In this document: positions 47,561 to 58,474 of the stretch, in pieces | Layout of the letters: each line of letters starts with the position of its first letter | Numbering within the stretch: position 1 is the stretch's first letter | From: Bacteroidota bacterium | GTDB taxonomy: Bacteria; Bacteroidota; Bacteroidia; Bacteroidales; F082 | Reading direction: 5' to 3' | NCBI GenBank assembly: GCA_018336075.1 | Contig: JAGXRB010000098.1 | Coordinates: 38,219-102,218, forward strand | DNA: 64,000 nucleotides | Made by a program: the position numbers and the translations under genes | Notes under the pieces: generated by a model | Told to the model about the DNA's origin: nothing | Databases searched by the model: none | Seen by the model: only the letters and a program-made list of their open reading frames with translations

Positions 47561-48592
47561 CTATTTGCTTTTTATTGAGGATTCCCGGATAATAATATCA
47601 ACTGGAAGTACTACATGCTCTGTTTCGTGAGGTTGCTTTTTCACCAGTTGTTTCAACAGGATACTGAAAGCAACCTCACTGATTTTATCAATAGGTTGTT
47701 CAATGGCCGAAATAGAAGGCTGTGTATAGTCGAAATAAATTGTGTCGTCGAAACCAATCAATGCCGTCTCATCTGGGATTTTTACAGATAATTTACGCAA
47801 ATACTTAATGCATAAAGAAGTGAGATTGTTATTCAGAGAAAAGATGGCTTCAGGCATTTTTCCCTGTTGATAAAATTTTTGCAAATGACCTTTTACCGTT
47901 TCTTCAATATTGTCGAAAGGTGCCCTGATCAATCGTTCAGGAGGCAGCGACATGCCGGCATCCTCCAGCGCAGACATAAATCCCTGAATGCGTTCATGGA
48001 TACTGGAAATATGCTCTGGAGAAATCACAAATACTGCGATATCTTTAATGCCCTGAGTGAGTAAATGCCTTGCTGCCATGCGGGCTCCACCATAATTATC
48101 AACCGAAACACTGGATGATTTCATGTCTGGAAAAGTACGGTCGATTAATACATGGTGAATGCCTGAATCGTGCAGATCATTGAAATATTCGGCGTTTTCC
48201 TGGGAAGACGAAATGATAAGTCCATCAACTTTCCGGTCAAGCAAAAGCCGTATTTGTTTTTTTTCTTTTTCAACCTTTTCATCGGTGCTGCAGATGACCA
48301 CGCTGTAGCCGTGTTGCCAAGAAAGATCCTCAATGCTGCGCGCAATGCGTGAATAAAACCTGTTTGAAATGTCTGAAACAATCAAGCCAATGGTATTTGT
48401 TTTTCCGGTTCTGAAGCCCCGCGCAAGCACATTGGGCTGATAGTTCATTTCCTCAATCTTTTCTCTGACTTTGCGTTGTGTTTCCTGACTGATGCCATGC
48501 GCATCTCCTTTATTGTTTATAACAAGCGAAATTACGGTCTTGGAAAGACCAAGGCTGCCGGCGACATCTGCTAATGTTACTTTTTTAGTCAT
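47561..48592 (-). CDS. LacI-family transcriptional regulator
   Basis: KVTLADVAGSLGLSKTVISLVINNKG HTH; NTIGLIVSDISNRFYSRIARSIE; IGFDDTIYFDYTQPSISAIEQP. Confidence 0.95.
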   Translation of the reverse strand: MTKKVTLADVAGSLGLSKTVISLVINNKGDAHGISQETQRKVREKIEEMNYQPNVLARGFRTGKTNTIGLIVSDISNRFYSRIARSIEDLSWQHGYSVVICSTDEKVEKEKKQIRLLLDRKVDGLIISSSQENAEYFNDLHDSGIHHVLIDRTFPDMKSSSVSVDNYGGARMAARHLLTQGIKDIAVFVISPEHISSIHERIQGFMSALEDAGMSLPPERLIRAPFDNIEETVKGHLQKFYQQGKMPEAIFSLNNNLTSLCIKYLRKLSVKIPDETALIGFDDTIYFDYTQPSISAIEQPIDKISEVAFSILLKQLVKKQPHETEHVVLPVDIIIRESSIKSK

Positions 48593-48681
48593 TTGTTGAT
48601 TTTAGAAGGCGCAAAGGTAGATATAAAAGGCTTTTCAGCCTTGATTTTATTCACTTTTCCGTCACACAATCTATTGATTTT

Positions 48682-48699
48682 GTTGCACATTATTGCAAC
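48682..48699. promoter_or_regulatory. Candidate LacI-family operator
   Basis: Perfect inverted repeat GTTGCA-cattat-TGCAAC upstream of lacI-like gene; TACCTTTG -7-like box at 48612-48619 (minus). Confidence 0.45.
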
Positions 48700-48756
48700 C
48701 TGTGCTGTCATATTTTAATAAAGAAAAGGAGTGCTCGCTGCCGTCTCAGGGTAAAA

Positions 48757-51693
48757 TTATTCGATGATAATTTCATCAATAAAAATATAAGCGTCACCAC
48801 CTGCACCAAGATGCCATGCCGGAATCTTGCCGTAATTTGTTGCTTTTACCTTGACAAAGCGTCCGGAGGTATTCACTTTTGAACCTAAATCCTGCAACGA
48901 AAGTTCATAATCACTATCTGAAATTGTATTTTGAATTGTGATAATGTCTTTAAAGCTGATGCCATCATCAGAAATGGAAAAACTGACATCTTTCGGCATC
49001 CATATCCAGGAACGGATTTCCTGAACAAAACCTGCAGAGAGATTCCGTATTTGCTGCTTTTTGCCTAAGTCAACCACCGCTTCGAAGTCAGTTCCCCAAT
49101 AACCCTGCCAGCCACCAAGACGCCAGTTTTGGGCACCGCGAAGTCCGTCAATGAGTGCTTCTGGGCCACCTCCGTGGTAGTTGGGATGCCACTTTGATTT
49201 TATGTCAACCGTTCTCGTAAGATCAATTTTTACATAGCGGCTTTTTACGGCATTACTGAAACCGAATTCTTCTTTCCAGGCAGCAGCAGTTATAGTTGTT
49301 GTAGTTTCAATCTGCAAAGGCTCAGTGTAACGCATTGATTGTTTGTTTGGAACAGATCCGTCGAGTGTGTAATATATTTCACAATCAGGAATTATTGTGG
49401 CGATTTTCACTTCCATTTTATCCCGGATTTTTGAGTCTTCAGATTCAAAATAGGGTACAGGTAAAATCAGTTCTTCACCGATTTTGGTTGTTGGAACATC
49501 TTCATCATTGCTACCCCATTGCTTGTTGGGGTTTTTACCCATTTCAAAATGCAGATGACCTCCTTTCATAATGTCATCATGGGATAAGAAGCTTTTATTG
49601 TATGGCTTTCCATTAAGGCTGGACGATTGGATATAGTAGTTTTCTTTCGATACGTTCTTGGCTGTTATTTTGAAAGTATTGCCGTTTTCAAGCCTGATAT
49701 CAGTTTCAGGAAACCAGGGGGTTCCAATGATATAATCTGTTTGTCCTGGCGTGACGGGATAAAATCCCATGGCGCTCATGATAAGCCAGGCCGACATTTG
49801 TCCACAGTCTTCATTGCCACTCAAACCATCCGGATGAGCCGTATACAATTCATCCATAATCTGTCGCACGCGTGCCTGAGTTTTCCAGGGTTGGTTCACG
49901 AAATTGTAGAGATAAGCCATGTGGTGACTTGGTTCGTTGCCTTGTGCATATTGCCCGATCAAACCGGTTATATCTTTCATGTCTCTGCCACCAACTTCGA
50001 CATCTGTGGCAAAAAGCTCATCCATTTTCTTGTTGAGGTTTTCTTTTCCTCCATGGTATTCAATGAATCCGGAAATATCCTGAGGCACATAAAAACTGTA
50101 ATGCCAGGCGTTGGCTTCGGTGAAATGCCAGTCTACAGCGCTTGGATCAAAAGGTGTGAGCCAGCAACCATTCAGGCGCGGCCGCATAAATCCAGTTTCA
50201 GGGTCAAAAATATTTTTCCAGGATTGCGCCCTTCTTAAATATTCACGATACACATCATCCCTTCCCAGATCACGTGCCATCACGGCAATACACCAGTCGT
50301 TATATGCATATTCGAGGGTTTTCGAAATGGATTCATGCTCCATATCACCTGGAATGTACCCGTTTTGCTGGTAAACATCAAGGCCAAAATGAGACCTTGT
50401 TGCACTATGAATCATGGCATCGAGGGCTTTGTTTCCATCAAAACCACGAATGCCTTTCATCCAGGCATCGGTAATGACCGAAATGCTGTGATTGCCGATC
50501 ATGCAATAGGTTTCGTTGCCCGCCAGTTCCCAGATCGGCAATAATCCACCCTTTTCATACATATTCAGCATTGTGAGCACAAAATCTTTTGAACGTTCCT
50601 GCTCAATGATGGTCATCAGCGGATGCCATGCACGGTATGTATCCCAAAGGGAAAAGACGGTATAATTTGTAAATCCTTCAGCTTGATGTATTTCGCGATC
50701 CATTCCACGGTAGCGACCATCGACATCCATGAAAATGTTGGGTTGCAAAAATGCATGATACATGGCGGTGTAAAAAACTTTCTTCTGATCAACGCTTCCA
50801 CCCTTTACGCTTATTTTTCCCACCTCTTGATTCCACGATTCAAAAGCAGCTTTCTTAACAGACTCAAAATTCCAATCGGGAAGTTCGGTTTTCAGGTTTT
50901 TTAATGCTTCTTCAGCATCCACTGCAGAAAGCGCAACTTTGACTTCAATTACTTCGTTTTCAGTTGTTGAAAAACCCACAAAAGCTTTGATATTATTTCC
51001 TTGTGCTGAAGCAAGTCCTTCATTTAGAATATCATTTACAGCGATGCCGCTTCTTTCAAAAGGTTTTGAAAACTCCATATGAAAATACCAAACCATATCT
51101 TTGGCCCAGTTTGTCGAGCGTCGCATTCCTCTGATTTCGGTTTCGCTGACAAATTCAATCCATGAATCAACAACCTGATCGCGGTGAAATAAATCAATGA
51201 TGATATTGGCGGCATCAGATTCAGGGAAGGTATAACGATGATAACCTACACGCGTGGTAGCGGTCATTTCTGCCAGGACATCAGGTTTGTCAAGCTTTAC
51301 GCGGTAATAGCCAGCTTCGGCATATTCATTTTCTTTTTGAAAAGGAGAGTTGTATAGCGCTTTATCGAATACAGCTGCGCCCGTAACAGGCATCAGCAGG
51401 ATATCTCCATAATCTCCAACTCCGGTTCCATTGAGGGCGGTATGCGCAAAGCCATAAAGGATACTGTCGGTGAAATGATAGCCCGAAGCGCCATCCCAGC
51501 CATCGAGCCTTGTCTGCGGACTAAGTTGAACCATGCCGAAAGGAGTTGTGGCTCCGGGATAGGTGTGACCGTGCGCATCTGTTCCAATAAATGGATCAAT
51601 CCAGGAGGCAGGAGAAGAGTTATTTTCAGTTTTTTGACATGCTGTAATTGTCAAAATGATTGAAAACAGAGCGAAATAGAATTTCTTTGACAT
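48757..51693 (-). CDS. GH92 alpha-mannosidase with C-terminal FN3/discoidin-like modules
   Basis: WIDPFIGTDAHGHTYPGATTPFGMVQLSPQT, GFAHTALNGTG, NEDCGQMSAWLIMSAMGFYPVTPG. Confidence 0.95.
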   Translation of the reverse strand: MSKKFYFALFSIILTITACQKTENNSSPASWIDPFIGTDAHGHTYPGATTPFGMVQLSPQTRLDGWDGASGYHFTDSILYGFAHTALNGTGVGDYGDILLMPVTGAAVFDKALYNSPFQKENEYAEAGYYRVKLDKPDVLAEMTATTRVGYHRYTFPESDAANIIIDLFHRDQVVDSWIEFVSETEIRGMRRSTNWAKDMVWYFHMEFSKPFERSGIAVNDILNEGLASAQGNNIKAFVGFSTTENEVIEVKVALSAVDAEEALKNLKTELPDWNFESVKKAAFESWNQEVGKISVKGGSVDQKKVFYTAMYHAFLQPNIFMDVDGRYRGMDREIHQAEGFTNYTVFSLWDTYRAWHPLMTIIEQERSKDFVLTMLNMYEKGGLLPIWELAGNETYCMIGNHSISVITDAWMKGIRGFDGNKALDAMIHSATRSHFGLDVYQQNGYIPGDMEHESISKTLEYAYNDWCIAVMARDLGRDDVYREYLRRAQSWKNIFDPETGFMRPRLNGCWLTPFDPSAVDWHFTEANAWHYSFYVPQDISGFIEYHGGKENLNKKMDELFATDVEVGGRDMKDITGLIGQYAQGNEPSHHMAYLYNFVNQPWKTQARVRQIMDELYTAHPDGLSGNEDCGQMSAWLIMSAMGFYPVTPGQTDYIIGTPWFPETDIRLENGNTFKITAKNVSKENYYIQSSSLNGKPYNKSFLSHDDIMKGGHLHFEMGKNPNKQWGSNDEDVPTTKIGEELILPVPYFESEDSKIRDKMEVKIATIIPDCEIYYTLDGSVPNKQSMRYTEPLQIETTTTITAAAWKEEFGFSNAVKSRYVKIDLTRTVDIKSKWHPNYHGGGPEALIDGLRGAQNWRLGGWQGYWGTDFEAVVDLGKKQQIRNLSAGFVQEIRSWIWMPKDVSFSISDDGISFKDIITIQNTISDSDYELSLQDLGSKVNTSGRFVKVKATNYGKIPAWHLGAGGDAYIFIDEIIIE

Positions 51694-51807
51694 AAAGATT
51701 GTTTTTCCGATGACTAATTTTTGAAAATGATCTGGCAGTTTACTGTGATTTTACTTTTCATAAATATTTATAAGCACATGTAATTTACTAAATTATAGCA
51801 CTATAAA

Positions 51808-54123
51808 CTAATTCACGATTATCTCACTCGCAAAGAGCCATGCCTCTGAACCTTCTCCGGAATGTCCGGGAGGAGCAACAGAAATATTCTGCATACTGAC
51901 TCTCACAAAACGGATGTTTTCTGCATCAGTTTCAGCTTTGTAAACCTTTATGATATTTCCTTTTTGCAGCGGAGGCACATCATTTTGGATGATGGAAACC
52001 AAATCGAAATCTATACCATTGGCAGAAACTTCAAATTTCACTTCTAGAGGAAAAAATATCCAGGAAGCCATTTGATGCAGCGCATCCACTTCAATGCTGT
52101 TGACTTTTGTTGGTTCACCAAGGTCGATGGTTGCAATAAGATCTTTACCCAGAAAGCCTTTCCATGTGCCATCTGAATACATCGCGCTGCCTTTGATGCC
52201 ATTTACAAGACCAAACGAACCCTGCCCATCATATTGCTTACTGTTCGGATATTCCAAAACTACTTTTTTTGCGAAGGCTTTGTGAACTACAAATTCACGG
52301 CTGAGGACATAATCAGCCCTTTTACCGTCCTCAAAAACTGCTGCTTTCAACACAGTACTTTCCTTGATTTTGATGGGTTCTTTATACAAAGCTGAATTCA
52401 CCGAAGGCTCGTCTCCATTGAGTGTATATCTTATTTCCGGTTCAAAAACTTCCGATTCCAGGGTGAGCAGCAGACTTTTGTCTTCAATATCTAAAACAGG
52501 CGTTGCAGAAACCTGATAAATACTTTCAGCGTAATTGATGCCTTTGTATTTGTAACGTTGATATTGTGTTTTCATTCTTTGAGAGAAATCACTCCAGTTA
52601 CGTGTTTCTTTTGGTGACCAAAGCACCTCTGAAAGTGCTGATAATCTTGGAAACATCATATATTCCACTTGCTTTGGATCTGGCATATATTCAGTCCAGT
52701 GATTGGCCTGTGCCCCTAAAACAAACTTGCCTTCTTCTTCAGAAAGCTCCTCAGGTATGGGTTCATAATGGTAAACTTTTTTCAAAGTTGTGAACCCGCC
52801 GATGGCAAGTGGTTCTGTAGCCGGGTCGCCCTGATAATGGTCGAAATAGCAATGAGTTCCGGGTGTCATCACAACTTTGTGTCCCATTTTTGCAGCCTCG
52901 ATGCCTCCTTTTTCACCACGCCACGACATGACTGTGGCATTTGGCGCCAGTCCGCCCTCAAGAATTTCATCCCAGCCAATAATCGACCTTCCGTGGCTAT
53001 TCAGAAATTTTTCAATTCGATGAATGAAGTAACTCTGCAATTCATGTTCATCTTTTAAGCCTTCATTTTTAATGCGTTCCTGGCATTTTGGACAGCTTTC
53101 CCAATTGGTTTTGTCGGCTTCATCTCCGCCGATATGAATGAATCTTGATGGGAAAAGTGCCATCACCTCTGTAAGCACATCCTCTAAAAAATGAAAAGTT
53201 TCTTCCTTTCCTGCGCAATAAATATGGGTGATAGGCCAAACGCCACCGGGAGGTACGCCAAGATTTTCACCGGTACAGGAATATTCAGGATAAGCAGCCA
53301 AAGCAGACATAACATGGGCGGGCAGTTCAATTTCGGGGATGACAGTAATATTCCGCTCATTGGCATAAGCAACAAGTCGAATTATCTCCTCTTGTGTATA
53401 AAATCCTCCGTAAGTTGCTTTAGATCTATCAGTTGTCAATGGTCTTTCGTTCCAGTGAATATCTGGCATATTTTCACGGAATGCACCGATTTCAGTCAGT
53501 TTGGGATATTTTTTTATTTCAATCCGCCATCCCTGGTCATCAATAAGATGCCAGTGAAACACATTCATTTTGTGCATTTCAAGATAATCGATCACTTTAT
53601 AAACGAATTCAATTGGCATGAAATGACGCGACACGTCAAGATGCATTCCTCTGTAAGCAAAACGTGGAAAATCTGTAATAACAGCATTTGGCAGTGTTTT
53701 TTCCTGATTTTCATCCAGCATGTGACCGATGGTTTGAAGCCCATAGCGGATTCCGGCCGGACTGTTGGCGCAAAGAAGAATCCTTCCCTGATTGATTTCA
53801 AGCGAATAGCCTTCAGATCCGATTTCTAAATTCACTGGTTGCAACAACCTCAAAAAAAGTTTGTTATCGAGATTTTCATTATCAAAATGTCTGCTTTTTA
53901 ACTCAAAACCCAAGGGTTTTTTCCAGGCTTTTATGGCTTGGTTTGTCATTGCCTGAAGCGAAGCGCTTTCGTAAAGAATTGTAGTTTCAGCGTTGAACTT
54001 GAAATGACCCTCTTTTAAATCAACCTTTGCAGGATAGGGGATAACTGAAACCTGGGCCGACACCTGAAAAACTGTAAAAAGCAATACAGTTGCCAGCAGA
54101 ATTAATCTTGATGAATTTTTCAT
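51808..54123 (-). CDS. GH20 beta-N-acetylhexosaminidase
   Basis: RGMHLDVSRHFMP, FHWHLIDDQGWRIEIKKYP, FIHIGGDEADKTNW, VMSWRGEKGG. Confidence 0.96.
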   Translation of the reverse strand: MKNSSRLILLATVLLFTVFQVSAQVSVIPYPAKVDLKEGHFKFNAETTILYESASLQAMTNQAIKAWKKPLGFELKSRHFDNENLDNKLFLRLLQPVNLEIGSEGYSLEINQGRILLCANSPAGIRYGLQTIGHMLDENQEKTLPNAVITDFPRFAYRGMHLDVSRHFMPIEFVYKVIDYLEMHKMNVFHWHLIDDQGWRIEIKKYPKLTEIGAFRENMPDIHWNERPLTTDRSKATYGGFYTQEEIIRLVAYANERNITVIPEIELPAHVMSALAAYPEYSCTGENLGVPPGGVWPITHIYCAGKEETFHFLEDVLTEVMALFPSRFIHIGGDEADKTNWESCPKCQERIKNEGLKDEHELQSYFIHRIEKFLNSHGRSIIGWDEILEGGLAPNATVMSWRGEKGGIEAAKMGHKVVMTPGTHCYFDHYQGDPATEPLAIGGFTTLKKVYHYEPIPEELSEEEGKFVLGAQANHWTEYMPDPKQVEYMMFPRLSALSEVLWSPKETRNWSDFSQRMKTQYQRYKYKGINYAESIYQVSATPVLDIEDKSLLLTLESEVFEPEIRYTLNGDEPSVNSALYKEPIKIKESTVLKAAVFEDGKRADYVLSREFVVHKAFAKKVVLEYPNSKQYDGQGSFGLVNGIKGSAMYSDGTWKGFLGKDLIATIDLGEPTKVNSIEVDALHQMASWIFFPLEVKFEVSANGIDFDLVSIIQNDVPPLQKGNIIKVYKAETDAENIRFVRVSMQNISVAPPGHSGEGSEAWLFASEIIVN

Positions 54124-54130
54124 AATTGTC

Positions 54131-55936
54131 TTATTTGTAGTTTTCTATTTTGAATGTCCATGCCGATTGACAAGGCATTTCGCTGAATTTTATTGTTGTC
54201 AGATCTATCTTAAGCAGTCCGTTTTCAAAATGCCAGGGCAAATCTCCATCTCTTCCCAAAAGACTGATTTTAGTGGTTTTTTCAGGTGCCGAAAGAGGAA
54301 GTTCAAAAAATGTGTCAGGCCATTCAAAGCTTATAGCATATAGGTTTCCACCATTTGTTGTATACGCGATATGCTGTCTTAAAGAGCGATATTCGGCCAA
54401 TAAGCCGTTTTGAGACGCCAGACTTTCAGCCACGAAAAAGTTTTTTTGAGGGATTACTTCTTTTTTCTGAGAAGCACTTTCCCACGAAAGTGAAATTGAT
54501 GCATTTTGAAGACTTTCAAAATATTCGATACGCATAGGATAAAACTGTCCTTTTTGAAGTCTTATTTTTCCTGAATCACCGTCCTTTTGACTATCACGCA
54601 TAGCTTCCGAATCACTTTCATCAATCATTTTCTCCCATTGGTCAATGATTAATTCACCGTCGATAAATAATTTCATCCCATCGTCTGCAACGGCTGAAAA
54701 AGTGTATTCTTCGCTAAATTCAGGCTTAATATATCCCTCCCAGAAAGCTGAAAAATGGTCTTCAACAATGGGGAAACCTGGCGTATTTCGCACCCAGTTG
54801 AAATCAATATTCGGATCAATGCGATTAAGTTTTACCTCTTTTTCTTCCCCATTTCTGATCCATTGTTCAGCGCCGTAAATAGCTTCTTCGTTGACTTTTA
54901 TCCAGTTGCCAAGCTGCTCCAGCCTTTCCTGCTGAAGTAATGGAATCTTTCCATCGGCAGCCGGACCAACATTGATTGTGATACCGCCACCATTTCCAAC
55001 AGTTCTCGCAAAAAAGTGAATCAGTTCATCAGAAGTCATATAGGCATCCAGTTTTTCGTTGCGGTTGAGCCCGAACGAACGGCCAAGACCGCGTACTTCT
55101 GCCCAGGGCCGGTCTGTTTTTAATCCACCGGAACTGTATTCGGGCGTGAGAAATCCTATATCAGCTCCGTGACCCCAACGATCATTAACAATGGCATCGT
55201 CACCCACCAGATTGTAATACCAGGCAATAAGTTCGCGCGCATGCCAGTCTTCGGCTGTATGAAACCATTCTCCATCGGTGAAAAGCACTTCCGGCTTGTA
55301 GGTTTCAACCACTTCTTTAAACTGTGGAATCATATGTTCGCGGATATATGTATGAATAGAATCATTGTGATCAGTGTACCAGCGATGAAGTGGGTTGTTC
55401 CATTCCGGAAGTGAGTAATACAGTCCAAAACGGATATCACGCTTGCGAACGGCTTCAGATACTTCGCCAACGATATCTCGCTTGGGGCCTACATCCACGC
55501 TGTTCCAGCCTGAAGCAAATCTGCTTGGCCAGAGACAATAGCCGTCATGGTGTTTTGATACCAGAATGATATATTTTGCGCCTGCTTTTTCAAAGATGGA
55601 AGCCCATTCATCAGCATCAAAAAGCTCTGCTTTAAACAACGGAGCAAAATCTTCATACTTGAAATCTTCTCCGAAATGGCTTTTCATAAAATCAGTTCTG
55701 GTCTTATCGCCAGCAAGTAATCCTCTTAAAAACCATTCACCATAAGCCTCTGAACCTCCGTAGGAAGGAACGGAATAGACACCCCAATGAATGAAAACTC
55801 CGATTTTGGCTTCTTTGAACCATTGCGGATAAGGCCTGTTTCGCAGAGATTCCCATGTAGTGTCAACGACACTTTGCTGCGAAAAAAGCAGACTATAAAG
55901 CATTATTAAATAAAACAAAAGTGAAAGTTTTTTCAT
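54131..55936 (-). CDS. GH29 alpha-L-fucosidase with PA14 domain
   Basis: PYPQWFKEAKIGVFIHWGVYSVPSYGGSEAYGEWF, ILVSKHHDGYCLWPS, VLFTDGEW; PA14: YTFSAVADDGMKLFIDGELIIDQW. Confidence 0.95.
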   Translation of the reverse strand: MKKLSLLFYLIMLYSLLFSQQSVVDTTWESLRNRPYPQWFKEAKIGVFIHWGVYSVPSYGGSEAYGEWFLRGLLAGDKTRTDFMKSHFGEDFKYEDFAPLFKAELFDADEWASIFEKAGAKYIILVSKHHDGYCLWPSRFASGWNSVDVGPKRDIVGEVSEAVRKRDIRFGLYYSLPEWNNPLHRWYTDHNDSIHTYIREHMIPQFKEVVETYKPEVLFTDGEWFHTAEDWHARELIAWYYNLVGDDAIVNDRWGHGADIGFLTPEYSSGGLKTDRPWAEVRGLGRSFGLNRNEKLDAYMTSDELIHFFARTVGNGGGITINVGPAADGKIPLLQQERLEQLGNWIKVNEEAIYGAEQWIRNGEEKEVKLNRIDPNIDFNWVRNTPGFPIVEDHFSAFWEGYIKPEFSEEYTFSAVADDGMKLFIDGELIIDQWEKMIDESDSEAMRDSQKDGDSGKIRLQKGQFYPMRIEYFESLQNASISLSWESASQKKEVIPQKNFFVAESLASQNGLLAEYRSLRQHIAYTTNGGNLYAISFEWPDTFFELPLSAPEKTTKISLLGRDGDLPWHFENGLLKIDLTTIKFSEMPCQSAWTFKIENYK

Positions 55937-55969
55937 TTTTGATGATTTACAAGATAAACAGGCATCACT

Positions 55970-58474
55970 TTATACTTTCCGGTCAGGTGAAACCGGAATA
56001 GAAAATTTAAACGTACTTCCTATCCCTTCTTCACTTTCAACCCAGATTTTTCCACCATGTTTTTCAATAAAATCATGGCAGAGTATCAATCCAAGTCCGG
56101 TACTTGGTTCATCGTTAGTGCCCGGACGACCGATGTCTTTTCCAAGAATGAAAAGTTCTTTGGTCATTTCTTTTTCCATGCCGATTCCGGTATCTTTTAC
56201 CGAAACAACCACTTCATTTATAGTTGATTCTGCATATATAAGCACACTCCCTCCTGGCATGGTAAATTTAATTGCATTGCTGATAAGGTTTCTGAGGATG
56301 GTTTGCAGCATTGCTTTATCAGCGTACACCAAAGTTCTTGAAGGTATGGAATGTTCAAAAAAGATTGATTTCTGTATGGCAACATCTTTATACAGTTCCA
56401 TGCTTTCAGCTACTTCAGATTTGAGGCCAAGTATATATGGGCTGAACTGAATTTGTCCGGTTTGTGAGCGTGACCATTCAAGCAGATTTACCAATAATTC
56501 GTAAGCCCTTTTCGATGAATAGCTAAGATTTTCGGCATATAAACTTAGTTCATCAAAACTTTCTTTTGCGCTTATTGCTTGCATAAGCATATCACTCAGA
56601 TTAATGATACTGCTGAAAGGACTTCTTAAATCATGGGCTATGATTGAAAAAAGCTTGTCTTTTGTAATATTGAGCTCACGCAGTTTTGTCTCATTTGTTT
56701 TCAGTTTTTCTTCTGCACTTTTGCGCTCTGTAATATCCCGACACACCACATAAGTACCCTTGTAGTTGCCTTTTTCATCATAAACAAAACGAGCATTGTC
56801 TTCACGCCAGAAATAATGACCTCTTGCATGTTTAACGCGGTATTCATATTTAAGCTCTGAAACATTTTTAGAAATGGCCTCATAAATCATTTTGAACAAA
56901 GCATCTCTGTCTTCGTGATGAATTAATTCATAGATAAAAACCGAATCTGCACCAAGGTGAGCATCTGCATCAAGGCCCATTAGTTTCATGTAAGATGGAG
57001 AAACGTAAGTGATGATGTTTTCTGCAGAAAGCACAAAAATGCCATCTGAAGTGTTGTTTGCAATCAGCCGGTATTTTTCTTCACTTTTGCTGAGAGCTTC
57101 TTCTGTGAGTTTTTTCTCCGTTATATCATGCGCTACGGCATATAATTTGTCTCCCAGCGGCTTTGAACGCCATTCAATCCACTTATATGAGCCATTTTTA
57201 CATCTGTACCGGTTTTTGAAACTTAATACTTCTTCTTGATTTTTAAGTCTTGAAGACACTTCCATTGTGGCGTTTATATCATCCGGATGCACAAAATCAA
57301 GAAATGGTTTTCCTTCCATTTCTGAAAGCAGATATCCCAAAACCTTTTCCCACTCAGGGTTTAAACGAATAAACTCACCTGATATGCTTGCTATGCAGAG
57401 CAGATCAAGGCTGGAATTAAAATATCTGTCCAGTTCTTCAATTTTCTCATTTAGTTTAAATTCCAACTCTTTATATTCCGTTATATCGCGAAAAGAGGTG
57501 TAAACCTGAAATGGTCTTGATTCATTTTCCCTGAATTCAGGAACAGCATCAATGACAATCCATCGGTTGCAGTTTTTATCTGGATGAAATATACCCATGA
57601 TAACATTATGAACTTGTTTGCCTGTTTGCAGCGAAACGATGGATGGATGCTCGTTGCCGGGAAAATCTGAGCCATCCTGTCGGATGCTTTTCCATCTTGG
57701 GTCAATGGAAGTGCGCCCCAAAAGCTGATCCTGACTCAGACCCAGGATTTCCTCTGCTGCCGGATTCGCTTCTATTATTGTGCCTTCTGCATTTTGGTAT
57801 ACTATGCCCTCAAACATTGTGTTGAAAAGCTTCCGGTATTTCTTTTCGCTCTCCTCGATGGAATTTAACAGTATTTCTTGTTTCTTTTCCGAATATTTAT
57901 GTTCAAGATTTTTGTAGCCCAGGTTAGAAATCTGCTGTGCAAATTTTGTATAAAAACGCATGACCACTTCAAGTTTATTTCGACTGAAGCGCGGCACGCG
58001 ATGAAGTGCTTCCAGATATTCTTTTTCATCGAAATCATATTTGTGAGCTTGTTTTTTGAAAATGTCCGTATCAATTTCTTCGTCATCATAGAAAAACTGC
58101 CCAAGAAACAAATTACCCATATGCCGATTTCCAATAATGACTGGAGTAGACATATCCCACATATTGTTACGGCATTTGTACGTTTTGTAGGTGTTTATTT
58201 TTGTATTTCCAGAGAGAATTGTATCGCTTTCCAAACAATGCTGACATGATTTAGGATTTACTCTGTGAAATTGCGTACAGATATCCTGCCAGCCGGTGGC
58301 CACGAGCACTTTTCCATTCAGGTCGACAATTCCAAGACCAATTTTGGTCAGTTCAAAAAAATCATCCATCATCGATTGAACAGCATCAACATCAATAATG
58401 TCTTCGAGCTTGATGCTTAAAAATTCGCTTTCAGAAAAAATCATTTCGTCATAGTCTGTATTATAATTTCCCAT
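55970..58474 (-). CDS. PocR-domain multi-PAS sensor histidine kinase
   Basis: PocR: IDVDAVQSMMDDFFELTKIGLGIVDLNGKVLVATGWQDICTQFHRVNPKSCQHCLESD; three PAS-like modules; IAHDLRSPFSSIINLSDML HisKA; GLGLILCHDFIEKHGGKIWVES HATPase. Confidence 0.93.
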   Translation of the reverse strand: MGNYNTDYDEMIFSESEFLSIKLEDIIDVDAVQSMMDDFFELTKIGLGIVDLNGKVLVATGWQDICTQFHRVNPKSCQHCLESDTILSGNTKINTYKTYKCRNNMWDMSTPVIIGNRHMGNLFLGQFFYDDEEIDTDIFKKQAHKYDFDEKEYLEALHRVPRFSRNKLEVVMRFYTKFAQQISNLGYKNLEHKYSEKKQEILLNSIEESEKKYRKLFNTMFEGIVYQNAEGTIIEANPAAEEILGLSQDQLLGRTSIDPRWKSIRQDGSDFPGNEHPSIVSLQTGKQVHNVIMGIFHPDKNCNRWIVIDAVPEFRENESRPFQVYTSFRDITEYKELEFKLNEKIEELDRYFNSSLDLLCIASISGEFIRLNPEWEKVLGYLLSEMEGKPFLDFVHPDDINATMEVSSRLKNQEEVLSFKNRYRCKNGSYKWIEWRSKPLGDKLYAVAHDITEKKLTEEALSKSEEKYRLIANNTSDGIFVLSAENIITYVSPSYMKLMGLDADAHLGADSVFIYELIHHEDRDALFKMIYEAISKNVSELKYEYRVKHARGHYFWREDNARFVYDEKGNYKGTYVVCRDITERKSAEEKLKTNETKLRELNITKDKLFSIIAHDLRSPFSSIINLSDMLMQAISAKESFDELSLYAENLSYSSKRAYELLVNLLEWSRSQTGQIQFSPYILGLKSEVAESMELYKDVAIQKSIFFEHSIPSRTLVYADKAMLQTILRNLISNAIKFTMPGGSVLIYAESTINEVVVSVKDTGIGMEKEMTKELFILGKDIGRPGTNDEPSTGLGLILCHDFIEKHGGKIWVESEEGIGSTFKFSIPVSPDRKV

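Noticed and set aside
49627-50238. 203-aa plus-strand ORF antisense to GH92
   Set aside because: Complete overlap with conserved GH92 coding sequence; shadow ORF.
53191-53829. 212-aa plus-strand ORF antisense to the GH20 gene
   Set aside because: Lies fully inside a convincing GH20 gene on the opposite strand; translation has no recognisable domain and looks like frame shadow.
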